A stretch of DNA of 64,000 nt from Poindextera sp035604135 (GTDB lineage Bacteria; Pseudomonadota; Alphaproteobacteria; Caulobacterales; Caulobacteraceae): NCBI GenBank assembly GCA_035604135.1, contig DATNJB010000025.1, positions 22,963 to 86,962 of the forward strand, read 5' to 3'. Below, piece after piece: positions 8,235-16,966 of this stretch. The notes below the pieces were generated by a model. That model did no database searches. It had not been told where the DNA came from and was given only the letters and a program-made list of their open reading frames with translations. The first letter of the stretch is position 1; each line of letters opens with the position of its first letter. The position numbers and the translations under genes were made by a program.

Positions 8235-9047
8235 ATGGACCTGGGGGCTTTCGAGACGGCGCTGCCGGTCAAGGACCTGAAGCGGGCGATGGCCTTCTAT
8301 GAAGGCTTAGGGTTTGCGCGCGAGGGCGGCGACGTCGAAGTCGGAGTGATGACGCTGAGGCGCGGCGACTGCCGGGTGTGCCTGTACCAGGAGGGTCACC
8401 TCGACCCCAAGCGGCTGCAGCTGATTTTCTGGCAAGGCGACATCGAGGCGATCGCCGCGAAGGTCGAGGCCGCCGGCATCCCCTTCTTCCGCGGCCCGAA
8501 CAAGGCCGAGGACGGCGGCGGATCGTTCATGCTGCTCGACCCCGACGAGCACCCGCTGTTCTTCATCTACATGCCGGTGCATTTCGTGAATCACCCCGGC
8601 CACGAGCAGGTGGCGCCGCCACGCACGCCGACTACGCCGCTCGAGCCCGACATGACCCTCGGCTGGTTCGAACTCGCCCTGCCGGTCAGCGACATCCGCC
8701 GCTCCTACTCGTTCTATGAGGCGCTAGGGTTCCAACGGGTCGGCGGCAGCCTCGATCAGCGCCACGTCACCCTGCAGAACCGCGATGCCCGCATCGCGCT
8801 CTACCAAGGCTACCTGGAGCCCCCCGACGAGCCGCAGCTGATCTTCTGGCAGGGCGATGTGCGCGCCACCGCGGCGGCGATGACGGCGCAAGGCGCCACG
8901 CCGGCTGAACGCTTTAAGGACGGCCCGATCGAGACCGAGGAGCGGCATGTCGCCTGCTTTCTCCGCGACCCCGACGGCCAGCCGATCTACCTGGTCAACA
9001 TCCCGGGCGTGGCGCTGGCGGAGCCAGCGGCTGCTGGAGGCGGCTGA
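8235..9047 (+). CDS. Tandem VOC (glyoxalase/bleomycin-resistance fold) protein
   Basis: A protein of 270 residues with two vicinal-oxygen-chelate domains. Domain 1 starts FETALPVKDLKRAMAFYEGLGF and domain 2 starts FELALPVSDIRRSYSFYEALGF; each ends in a DPDEHPLFFI/DPDGQPIYLV strand. The repeated halves indicate internal duplication, as in its SRPBCC neighbour. VOC proteins are metal-dependent lyases, dioxygenases or drug-binding proteins; the metal ligands cannot be assigned with certainty here. Start: ATG at 8235 directly before the first domain, with AAGGAAGGG upstream; an in-frame ATG at 8208 forms an ATGA overlap with the preceding stop and is the alternative. Confidence 0.85.
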   Translation: MDLGAFETALPVKDLKRAMAFYEGLGFAREGGDVEVGVMTLRRGDCRVCLYQEGHLDPKRLQLIFWQGDIEAIAAKVEAAGIPFFRGPNKAEDGGGSFMLLDPDEHPLFFIYMPVHFVNHPGHEQVAPPRTPTTPLEPDMTLGWFELALPVSDIRRSYSFYEALGFQRVGGSLDQRHVTLQNRDARIALYQGYLEPPDEPQLIFWQGDVRATAAAMTAQGATPAERFKDGPIETEERHVACFLRDPDGQPIYLVNIPGVALAEPAAAGGG

Positions 9048-9116
9048 CCTTCGGGACACGGGACAACCCCCCACATCCCGCTTGGTTCACGGCCTGGCTG
9101 GCTGCTAGGCGGTGAC

Positions 9117-9149
9117 TTGACAACATGGAAAGTCATGATATACTTTCCA
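9117..9149 (+). promoter_or_regulatory. Promoter with overlapping palindromic operator
   Basis: A strong sigma-70-like promoter is visible: TTGACA (9117-9122), 16-base spacer, TATACT (9139-9144). A perfect inverted repeat TGGAAAGT-N8-ACTTTCCA (9126-9133 and 9142-9149) covers the spacer and the -10 box, and a further GAAAGT half lies at 9155-9160. This is the arrangement expected of a repressor site, plausibly for the winged-helix protein encoded at 9613. The first ATG of the downstream reading frame (9125) lies inside this promoter. Confidence 0.65.
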
Positions 9150-9616
9150 ATATAGAAAGTGATCAGAGCCCCCGCCTCGCCCTCGAACAGGCCGCCTTGG
9201 CGCGCGCCGCTCTCGTCGACCGCGCCCGCGCGCCGCGCTGGTACCACCCAGCGCTCGGCCTGCTGGTCGGCGGCCTCATTGCCGCGCAGGCGGCCCCAAC
9301 CGCCGTCTCGCTCGCCGTTCTCTCGATCTTTTGCGTCGGCCTGGTGTTCCTGACCCAGGCCTACCAACGCCACACAGGCATGTGGATCAGCGGCATGCGC
9401 AAGGGGCGAACGCGCTGGGTCGCGCTTGCGACCGCCGCGGTCGCCGTCGCGCTGATGCTGGGCGGCATCTACCTGCAGCGCGGACTCGGGATCGGCTGGG
9501 CGCCGCTCGCCGCCGGCCCGATCGCCGCGGTGCTCGTGACGGCGGCCGGCTTCGTTTGGGAAGCGGCCTATCGCGCGGACCTCGGGGTCGAACTCCACGC
9601 TGGGGGGGCGTCCTGA
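9125..9616 (+). CDS. Small integral membrane protein, unknown function
   Basis: Up to 163 residues with four hydrophobic segments (roughly LGLLVGGLIAAQAA, AVSLAVLSIFCVGLVFL, WVALATAAVAVALMLGGIYL and APLAAGPIAAVLVTAAGFVW) and a preceding APRWYHP motif. This pattern is seen in membrane proteins paired with winged-helix regulators. The apparent ATG at 9125 falls within the promoter/operator at 9117-9149, so the true start may be further in, for example TTG at 9197 (ARAALVDRARAPRWYHP). Its TGA stop overlaps the likely CTG start of the regulator gene. A seven-G run at 9602-9608 is a possible sequencing weak point. Confidence 0.65.
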   Translation: MESHDILSNIESDQSPRLALEQAALARAALVDRARAPRWYHPALGLLVGGLIAAQAAPTAVSLAVLSIFCVGLVFLTQAYQRHTGMWISGMRKGRTRWVALATAAVAVALMLGGIYLQRGLGIGWAPLAAGPIAAVLVTAAGFVWEAAYRADLGVELHAGGAS

Positions 9617-9921
9617 CCAGCGCGCTCGATCCCGCCATCCACGCGCCGCATCGCTTCCAGATCTGCTGCCTTCTGGCCGGCGTCGACACGATGGACTTCG
9701 CCACCCTGCGCGAGATCGTCGGGGTAAGCGAGTCCGTGCTCAGCAAGCACCTGAAGCACCTGGAGGACGCCGGCTACGTCGCGATCGACAAGCGGACCGT
9801 GGCCTCGCGCGTCCGCACGTGGCTCGCGCTCACGCGCGCGGGACGCAAGGCGCTGGAGGCGCACATGACCGCGCTGCGCGCGCTTATGGCGGCTGCCGGG
9901 CCCGGCGCTGGCAGCGTCTGA
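9613..9921 (+). CDS. Winged-helix transcriptional regulator (MarR/ArsR-like), probable CTG start
   Basis: Approximately 102 residues. The DNA-binding domain is clear: PHRFQICCLLAGVDTMDFATLREIVGVSESVLSKHLKHLEDAGYVAIDKRTVASRVRTWLALTRAGRKAL, with wing residues TVASRVRTW. Full similarity begins at SALDPAIHAPHRF, but no ATG, GTG or TTG exists in frame nearby. A CTG at 9613 sits in CTGA with the TGA stop of the membrane protein gene and is preceded by a G-rich stretch. The next ATG (9691) would delete the first helix. The product probably binds the palindrome at 9126-9149 and represses this pair. Confidence 0.7.
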   Translation: MTSALDPAIHAPHRFQICCLLAGVDTMDFATLREIVGVSESVLSKHLKHLEDAGYVAIDKRTVASRVRTWLALTRAGRKALEAHMTALRALMAAAGPGAGSV

Positions 9922-9993
9922 CAGACTGTGCCGTAAGAGGTTCGGCAACACATTCCCCTGTAAATCGTGGGTATCTTGGGGAGGCCCTATTGC

Positions 9994-12484
9994 ATGCCGG
10001 CTCGCATGTCCCTGGCGGCGGCGGCCGTTGCCGTCCTGCTGACGATTGCGCCCGCGGCGGCCGCCGGCGGGGCCGACGATGCTGCGCGCCAGCTTGCCGC
10101 CGCCATCGAACAGCGCGCCGACAAGACCAGTTTCGCCGACCTGGAACGTTTCGGCGAGCAGGCGGCCCAGACCCCCGGCCGCGAGTCGCTCAGACGTCTC
10201 GAGCACGTCTCGACGATCATGCTCAACCAGTCGGAGTTCGACCGCTTCGAACACTGGAACGGCCTCCTGGCGGCCAGGGCGCGCACCCTTGGCGATCGCC
10301 GCTACCAGGTGATGGCCGAGATCAATGAGTTGATGGCGCGCTATTCGGGCGGCGACACCTCGGTGCGGCCGCAGCTGGAGCACATCGCCGACGCCGAGCC
10401 AGACGTGGTCGCCCGCGCGCATGCCACGAGTTACGTCGCGCAACTGCGGGTCGAGGATGGGGAGGTCGGCGCGGCCTTAAAGCAGCTGTTCGCGACCAAG
10501 GACCTCATCCCGTCCGATGACGTCGACGCATCCACGGCCGAATCCGAGGTCTGGGAGACCATCGGCATCGCGCTGATGCAGCTGGACGACCTCGAGGGTG
10601 CCGCGCGGGCGTTCGACAAAGCCGACTTCGAGCTGGCCAATCGCGCCTACCCGCGTCCGGACTTCGACGACGTCTACAACATGGCCCATCTGGCGGTGCA
10701 GCTCGGCGACGCGAGCCTGGCGCGCGACCTAGCGGCCACCCACCACCGCCTCGCCCTGCGCTCGGACCTTCCGCACCTCGACGCCTGGGACAAGAACCTC
10801 TGCGGCATGGTCGCCGACAGTTTCGGCCCGCCGCGCGAGGTCATGGCCTGCCTGAACGGCCTCGATCAGAAGCTGACAGGCGCGGAGTTCCTGGCGCCGC
10901 AGCTGCTCACGGTGCGGGCGCTGGCCGCCGCGCGGATGGGCGACGTCAAGGATGCGCGCGCCGACCTCGAGCGCCTGCGCGCGGCCCAGGCATCCCACCA
11001 GTACGCGGATGCGGCCTTCGAGCGCATGCCCCGGGTGGCCGCGGAACTGCTCGCGGCCGAGGGGCAATATCGTCCGGCGTTCGCCATGATGAGCGACTAC
11101 TCCCGCCTGCACTCACAGACCGACGCCCGGCGCTTCACGGCCCGGCGTGCACCAGCTCACCGCCCAGCTGGAGCAGCAGCTGGAAGCGGTGCGCCGGCAG
11201 GCCGATCTCGAGCGCAGCGTGGTGCAGACCCAGCGCTGGATCGGGCTCCTGGCCGCGCTCTTCCTCGTCGGCGCCGGCGCCGTCGTGGTCTGGCAGCGCC
11301 GGGTCGCGCACCGCCTGCGCCAGGCCCAGGAGAGCGGAGCAGGCCAGCCGCTCGAAGACCGAATCCTCGCCAATATGAGCCACGAGATCCGCACGCCGTT
11401 GAACGGCGTCGTCGGCGTCGCCGACATGCTCGCGGCGGCCGACCTGCCGCCACGGGAGCATGGCATGGCCGAAGTCATCCGCGCGTCCGGCCAGTCGCTC
11501 GAGCGCCTGTTGTCGGACGTGCTCGACCTGGCGCGCGTCGAGGCCGGCCAACTGACCATCGAGACCGCGCCCTTCCAGGCCGCGGACCTCGTGCGGTCGG
11601 TGGCGGCGCTCTCGCGCCTGCGCGCCGACGAAAAAGGCCTTTCGCTGACCAGCCAGATCGACCCCGCGCTCGAGGGCTGGTTCCTCGGCGACGCGGTTCG
11701 GGTGCGTCAGATCCTGACCAATCTGGTCAGCAACGCCGTGAAGTTCACCGAGCGCGGCGGCGTCACCATCACCGCCGAGTCCCCCGCGCCTGGCCTTCTG
11801 CGCTTCGGTGTCGCCGACACCGGCGTCGGCTTCGACGCGAGCGAGAAGGAGCGCCTGTTCGGCCGCTTCCAGCAGGCCGACGGCTCGATCACCCGCCGCT
11901 TCGGCGGCAGCGGCCTAGGCCTGGCGATCTCGCGCCAGCTTGCGGCGCTCATGGACGGGCGCCTCGATTGCGACAGCACCCCAGGCGGCGGCTCACGCTT
12001 CTGGTTCGAAGCGCCGCTCGCCAGCACCGAGCCGCCGGCCGCCAAGCTGCGCGAACCGCAAGCCGCGGGCCACGAGGCGCGCGCGACCCGCGTCCTGGTC
12101 GCCGACGACCACGCCACCAACCAGACCGTGGTGCGGATGATGCTCGAGCAGTTCGGCATCGAAGCCGTCGTGGTCGAGGACGGCGCCCAGGCCGTCGCGG
12201 CGATGCGGAACGAACGGTTCGACGCGGTGCTCATGGACATGCAGATGCCCGTGATGGGTGGCCTTGAAGCGACGCGCCTGATCCGCGCCCAGGAGGCCGC
12301 GTCGGGCGCTCCCCGAACGCCCGTCCTGATGCTCAGCGCCAACGCGCTCGCCGAGCACCGCGAGGCGGGACGCCGGGCCGGCGCGGACGGCCATGTTTCC
12401 AAGCCCGTCACGGTCGCTGGCCTGATGACCGCGCTCAACGGCGTCCTGGCCTCGCGCTCGCCGGACGCTCAACAGGTGGCCTGA
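9994..12484 (+). pseudogene. Hybrid sensor histidine kinase with TPR-like sensor, single-base frameshift
   Basis: The gene starts at ATG 9994 behind GGGGAGG with a signal peptide (MPARMSLAAAAVAVLLTIA, cleaved after AAAA). About 370 residues of helical, TPR-like periplasmic sensor follow. At 11141-11143 the frame shifts: deleting one C of the CCC run would join ...RRFTA to GVHQLTAQLEQQ, restoring a coiled coil, a membrane segment WIGLLAALFLVGAGAVVVW, HisKA, ATPase and receiver domains. Taken together this would be one inner-membrane hybrid kinase of about 830 residues. The single-C excess in a homopolymer suggests a sequencing or assembly error, but a genuine mutation cannot be excluded. In the original frame the N-terminal part would run on as nonsense to 12267. 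Confidence 0.8.
11147..12484 (+). CDS. Kinase-receiver half of the broken hybrid histidine kinase
   Basis: As it stands the C-terminal 445 codons can be read from a GTG at 11147. The order is coiled coil, transmembrane segment near residues 28-48, HisKA H-box NMSHEIRTPLNG with the phosphorylatable His near residue 82, ATPase boxes NLVSNAVKFTERGG (N), DTGVGF (G1) and GSGLGLAI (G2), then a receiver domain VLVADDHATNQ with phosphoacceptor Asp in AVLMDMQMPVMGG and Lys in SKPV. All catalytic residues are intact, so this half would be active if translated. It is listed separately from the frameshift entry because an automated annotation may report it alone. Confidence 0.75.
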   Translation: MHQLTAQLEQQLEAVRRQADLERSVVQTQRWIGLLAALFLVGAGAVVVWQRRVAHRLRQAQESGAGQPLEDRILANMSHEIRTPLNGVVGVADMLAAADLPPREHGMAEVIRASGQSLERLLSDVLDLARVEAGQLTIETAPFQAADLVRSVAALSRLRADEKGLSLTSQIDPALEGWFLGDAVRVRQILTNLVSNAVKFTERGGVTITAESPAPGLLRFGVADTGVGFDASEKERLFGRFQQADGSITRRFGGSGLGLAISRQLAALMDGRLDCDSTPGGGSRFWFEAPLASTEPPAAKLREPQAAGHEARATRVLVADDHATNQTVVRMMLEQFGIEAVVVEDGAQAVAAMRNERFDAVLMDMQMPVMGGLEATRLIRAQEAASGAPRTPVLMLSANALAEHREAGRRAGADGHVSKPVTVAGLMTALNGVLASRSPDAQQVA

Positions 12485-12516
12485 CCCCGGTCACGTGGCC
12501 CTCGGGCGGCCTGCCT

Positions 12517-15500
12517 CTATTCGGCCGGCGCGAGCTCCGGCGCTCCGGGCGAGCCCTCGCCTTCCTCGCCTTCTTCCTTCCGGCGCAACCGGTCGAGGTA
12601 GAGGTAGATCACGGGCGTGGTGAACAGGGTGAGCGCCTGCGAGACCACCAGTCCGCCGACGATCGCGAAGCCCAATGGCTGGCGGAACTCCGAGCCCGTG
12701 CCGAACGCGAACGCCATCGGCAAGCCGCCCAGCATGGCGCAGGCGGTGGTCATCAGGATCGGCCGAAGCCGTTGGTGCGACGCCTGGGCCACGGCCTCGC
12801 GCGGCGCCATGTGCTCCTCGCGTTCGAGCCTCAACGCCACGTCGACGATCATGATGCCGTTCTTCTTCACGATGCCGATCAAAAGGATAATGGCGATGAT
12901 GCCGATCACGTTCAGGTTCTGACCGGCCGCCAGCAGGGCGAGGAGCGCGCCAAGCCCGGCCGACGGCAGCGTGGAGAGGATCGTCAGCGGGTGAATGTAG
13001 CTTTCGTAGAGGATGCCCAGGATGATGTAGACGGCGAGCAAGGCCGCGAGGATCAGGATCGGCTCGGACGCCAGCGACTGCTGGAACGCCTGGGCGGTGC
13101 CTTGGAACGAGCCTGTGAGCGTCGCCGGCGCCCCCAGCTTGACGCGGGCCCGCTCGACAGCCTGGGTCGCTTGCCCCAGCGCCGTCCCAGGCGCGAGGTT
13201 GAAAGAGATGGTCGTTGCTGGAAAAAGGCCCTGGTGGCTGATCGTCAGGCTGCTCGTCGCGTCCGGGTTGGCCTTCACGAGGTAGGAGAGCGGCACCTCC
13301 TTTCCGGTGAGCGGCGAGACCATGAAGATGCGGTTCAGGATGGCCGGCGTTCCTTGCAGCTTCGGCGGCCCCTCCAGAATGACGTGGTAGGAGTTGGTCT
13401 GCGTGAAATACTGGGCGACCTCGTTCTGGCCGATGAGGTCGTAGATCGCCGAGTCGATGCTGGCCGGCGCGATCCCGAAGCGCGCCGCGGCGTCACGGTC
13501 GATGGTCAACATGACCGCGGCGGCCTGGCTCTGCTGGTCGGAGCTCACGTCACGCAGTTCCGGCATTCCTTGCAGCGCGTTGGTGAGCCGGGGCGCCCAG
13601 GTGTTGAGCTCGTTCAGATCGGCATCGGACAGCGTGTACTGATACTGCGCGCGCGCGGCGCGCCCGCCGATGTTGATGTCCTGCGCCGCTTGCAGGAAGG
13701 TCTGGACGCCGACCAGCTTGGCGAGCTTGGGCCGCAGACGGGTGATCACCTGGTCCGCCGTGGCCTTGCGCCCGCTGTCCTTCGGCCTGAGCGTGATGAA
13801 CAGGTTGCCCTGGTTGACGCCGCCGCCGCCGATGAAGACCCCGAACCCTTCGATGGCGGGGTCTTGCTGGACCACCGCCGCCACGTCCTTCGACTTTTGC
13901 AGTGTCTTGTCGAACGACGAGTCCTGCGCGGTGACGAACGCGCCTTGCACGAAGCCGGTATCCTGCTGCGGGAAAAAGCCGGTGGGAACGACGACGTAGA
14001 GGCCGATCGCGATCAGCACCGTGACGATAAAGACCGAGAGCGTCACGCGCGTGTGCCGTAGTACGACGTCCAACGCCCGGACGTAGTGGCTCTCGATCCA
14101 GTTGAAGCCGCGTTCCAGCGCGCGGATGAAGGCGTTCGCCGCCGGCTTCGGCCGCCTCAGGAAATGGCCGGCCAGCATCGGGGTGAGGCTGAGCGAGAGG
14201 CCGATCGACACCACCACCGCCGCGCTCAGCGTCAGCCCGAACTCACGCATCAGGAGCCCGACCACGCCGCCCATGAACATCAACGGTGTGAAGACGGCGA
14301 TGAGCGAGATCGAGATGGTCAGGATGGTGAACGCGATCTCGCCCGCGCCGGCGAGCGCGGCGTCGAACGGCTTCATCCCTTGCTCGATGCGCCGCCAGAT
14401 CACCTCTTCCATGACGATGGCGTCGTCGACGACGAAGCCGACGGCGATCGACATGGCCATCAGCGACAGGTTGTCGAGGCTGAAGCCCGCCGCCAGCATC
14501 ACGCCCGTCGTGCCCAGCAGCGAGATCGGGATCACCACCGCCGGAATGAGCGTCGCGCGCACGTCGCGCAGGAAGAGGAAGATGACGCCGGTCACCAAGA
14601 AGACGGTGAGCAGCAGCGTCAGCTCCACATCGCGCACCGACGCGCGGATGGTCTGGGTGCGGTCGGCGACGATGTGCATCTCGATGGACGGCGGGATGTC
14701 CGCCTTCAGCCCCGGCATCGCCGCGTTAATCCGGTTGACGGTCTGGATGACGTTCGCGCCGGGCTGCTTGAAGATGATCAGCAGGACGGCCCGACCGCCC
14801 TTCAGCGTCGGGTCCTCGTTCGCAAGGCCTGGATAGACCGACGCGCCGACCTGGTTGTTCTCGACGCTTTGCACCGCCTGGCCGATGTCGCGGATCCGGA
14901 CCGACGCCCCGTTGTGGTAGCCGACGACAAGGTTGTTCCAGGACCCCACATCCATGATCTGGTCGTTGGCGTAGACCGTAGAGGCCTTCTGGTCGCCGTT
15001 GATCAGACCCTTGGGCTGGTTCACGGTTTGACTGGTGATGATGCCGCGGATGGCGTCGATCGACAGGCCGAGGTCAGCGACCTTGTCGGGATCGATCTGG
15101 ATGCGGATCGCCGGCTTCTGCGCCCCGCCGATGAAGGCTTGGCCAACGCCGTCGATGCGCGAGATCTGGCCGAGGATGACGTTGTCGGCATAGTCGTCGA
15201 CCGTCGCCAGCGGCAGGGTGTCGGACTTGAGCGCGATGATCATGATCGGCGCGTCCGCCGGGTTCACCTTGCGAATCTGCGGCTGGCTCGGAAGGTTCGT
15301 CGGCAGCTGACCGCCGGCGGCGCTGATGGCCGCCAGCACGTCCTGGGCCGCAGCGTCCAGCTTCCGCGAGAGCTCGAACTGCAACGTGACGTTGGTCGAG
15401 CCGGTGGAGCTGACCGATGTGAGCTGCACCAGGCCGGGGATGCTGGAGAACTGCCGCTCGAGCGGGGTGGCCACGTTCGACGCCATCGTCTCCGGGCTCG

Positions 15501-15660
15501 CGCCGGGAAGGTTGGCGCTGACCTGGATGGTGGGAAAGTCGACGTTCGGCAGCGCCGCGACCGGCAGGTTGAAATAAGCGACGATGCCGAGCACCAGCAC
15601 CGCCGCCGCGATCAGCGAGGTCGCGACCGGGCGGCGGATAAACGGCGCCGAGGGGTTCAC
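12517..15660 (-). CDS. RND efflux transporter, inner-membrane permease (MdtB/MdtC/AcrB type)
   Basis: A 1047-residue proton-driven drug exporter. It starts NPSAPFIRRPVATSLIAAAVLVLGIVAYFNLPVAALPNVDFPTIQV, the usual first helix and porter domain, and holds the TM4 acidic pair in AVGFVVDDAIVMEEV near residues 400-414 that carries protons. The second half repeats the fold (VIGIIAIILLIGIVKKNGIMIVDVAL). The length matches the family. The start is a GTG at 15660 inside a GTGA overlap with the membrane-fusion gene, so the two subunits are translationally coupled. No outer-membrane factor gene is adjacent, so a TolC-like partner is presumably elsewhere. Confidence 0.95.
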   Translation of the reverse strand: MNPSAPFIRRPVATSLIAAAVLVLGIVAYFNLPVAALPNVDFPTIQVSANLPGASPETMASNVATPLERQFSSIPGLVQLTSVSSTGSTNVTLQFELSRKLDAAAQDVLAAISAAGGQLPTNLPSQPQIRKVNPADAPIMIIALKSDTLPLATVDDYADNVILGQISRIDGVGQAFIGGAQKPAIRIQIDPDKVADLGLSIDAIRGIITSQTVNQPKGLINGDQKASTVYANDQIMDVGSWNNLVVGYHNGASVRIRDIGQAVQSVENNQVGASVYPGLANEDPTLKGGRAVLLIIFKQPGANVIQTVNRINAAMPGLKADIPPSIEMHIVADRTQTIRASVRDVELTLLLTVFLVTGVIFLFLRDVRATLIPAVVIPISLLGTTGVMLAAGFSLDNLSLMAMSIAVGFVVDDAIVMEEVIWRRIEQGMKPFDAALAGAGEIAFTILTISISLIAVFTPLMFMGGVVGLLMREFGLTLSAAVVVSIGLSLSLTPMLAGHFLRRPKPAANAFIRALERGFNWIESHYVRALDVVLRHTRVTLSVFIVTVLIAIGLYVVVPTGFFPQQDTGFVQGAFVTAQDSSFDKTLQKSKDVAAVVQQDPAIEGFGVFIGGGGVNQGNLFITLRPKDSGRKATADQVITRLRPKLAKLVGVQTFLQAAQDINIGGRAARAQYQYTLSDADLNELNTWAPRLTNALQGMPELRDVSSDQQSQAAAVMLTIDRDAAARFGIAPASIDSAIYDLIGQNEVAQYFTQTNSYHVILEGPPKLQGTPAILNRIFMVSPLTGKEVPLSYLVKANPDATSSLTISHQGLFPATTISFNLAPGTALGQATQAVERARVKLGAPATLTGSFQGTAQAFQQSLASEPILILAALLAVYIILGILYESYIHPLTILSTLPSAGLGALLALLAAGQNLNVIGIIAIILLIGIVKKNGIMIVDVALRLEREEHMAPREAVAQASHQRLRPILMTTACAMLGGLPMAFAFGTGSEFRQPLGFAIVGGLVVSQALTLFTTPVIYLYLDRLRRKEEGEEGEGSPGAPELAPAE

Positions 15661-16802
15661 GGGCCGCCTCTGCCGCCTGACGGCGGCCGAAACATGACTG
15701 GAGAGCCCTGGCGCAGCGTCATCTGGCCGTCGGTGACCACGAGGTCCCCGGCGTTGATCCCGCTCTGGATGACCGCGATGTTCTCCTGGGTGGTCTGGAC
15801 CGTCACCGGCCGCATCACAGCCTTGTTGCCTGGGCCGACCAGATAGACGTACGCCCCGTTCGGGCCCTGGTTCACCGCCGCCGCCGGGACGGTGACAACG
15901 GCGGTAAGCGTCTGCAGGGTCAAGCGGACGTTCACGAACTGGCCGGGCCAGAGCGTGCGCGCGTCGTTCGGGAACCGCGCCTTCAGCTCCACGGTCGCCG
16001 TCGACGGGTCGACGTGGTTGTCGACGATCGACACGACGCCCTCGCCGAGCGTATCGCCGGTTTCCTGGCTCAACGCCTCCGCGGTCAGCGGCGTCCGGAA
16101 GCCATCGGACACCTGGGCGAGGTGCTGAAAGTCGCCTTGCGGGACCGTGAAGGTCACGGCGATCGGGGTGATCTGGTTGACGCTGACGATGCCGGTGGTG
16201 AGCGAGGTGTTGACGACGTTGCCAGGGTCGATCATCCGCACGCCGACGCGCCCGTCGATCGGCGACACGATCCGGCAATAGCGCAGGTTGAGCTCGGCGG
16301 CCGCGACCTGGCCGCGGTCCAGCTCGACCGTGCCTTCATCCTGTTTCACCAGCGCCGCCTGGTCGTCGACCTGCTGCTTGGCGATCGAGTCTTGTGAGGC
16401 GAGCGCCTGGAACCGGCTGAGGTTGACCTGCGCCCCGGCGAGAACGGCCTCGTCCCGCCGTAGCGCGCCCTGGGCCACCGTCAGCGCTGCGCGGTACGGC
16501 CCAGGGTCGATCTGCGCCAACACCGCTCCGGCGCGAACATCAGTCCCCTCCGGCGCCACCCAGGTCAGCATGCCGTTCACCTGGGTGTTGATCAGGTCGC
16601 TCTTCCACGCCTGGGCCGAGCCCAGCCCGCCGATCGAGACCGGCACGTCCTGGCGGACGGCCCGCACCACGGTCACCGGAACGCCGGGCGGCCGCGCCAC
16701 CTTCGCCGGCTGGTGCGTGATGATCCAGATCGCGCCGACGAGCACGACAAGGACAGCGCCCAGTACGGCGAACCCCCATCGGAAGCGTCGTCGCGCCGCC
16801 AT
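15657..16802 (-). CDS. RND efflux periplasmic adaptor (membrane fusion protein)
   Basis: A 381-residue HlyD/AcrA-type adaptor. It has an N-terminal anchor (RFRWGFAVLGAVLVVLVGAIWIIT), the lipoyl half-motifs LINTQVNGMLTWVAPEGTDVRAGAVLAQID and YCRIVSPIDGRVGVRMIDPGNVV flanking an alpha-hairpin (AALTVAQGALRRDEAVLAGAQVNLSRF...), then beta-barrel and membrane-proximal domains. There is no lipobox cysteine. It bridges the transporter at 12517-15660 and an outer-membrane channel. Start at ATG 16802 rather than the TTG one codon earlier. First gene of the operon. Confidence 0.93.
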   Translation of the reverse strand: MAARRRFRWGFAVLGAVLVVLVGAIWIITHQPAKVARPPGVPVTVVRAVRQDVPVSIGGLGSAQAWKSDLINTQVNGMLTWVAPEGTDVRAGAVLAQIDPGPYRAALTVAQGALRRDEAVLAGAQVNLSRFQALASQDSIAKQQVDDQAALVKQDEGTVELDRGQVAAAELNLRYCRIVSPIDGRVGVRMIDPGNVVNTSLTTGIVSVNQITPIAVTFTVPQGDFQHLAQVSDGFRTPLTAEALSQETGDTLGEGVVSIVDNHVDPSTATVELKARFPNDARTLWPGQFVNVRLTLQTLTAVVTVPAAAVNQGPNGAYVYLVGPGNKAVMRPVTVQTTQENIAVIQSGINAGDLVVTDGQMTLRQGSPVMFRPPSGGRGGP

Positions 16803-16966
16803 CAACCGTCCCTATTCCCTTAGGTGCGCGGCGGCCGCCCGGCGGGGCCTTGCGCAAAATGATGAGTTCAATCTGCCGATAGCAAGTTCGTAGCTAGACG
16901 CCAATTTATGCAGCCGTGTTGCAAAACGCGGCCGTTCTTGGGCTAGCAACCGGCCGGCGCCAAGCC

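Noticed and set aside
12772..15846. Long plus-strand frames opposite the RND transporter, up to 586 codons
   Set aside because: Highly charged Arg/Asp/His composition with no fold; antisense shadows of the transporter gene.
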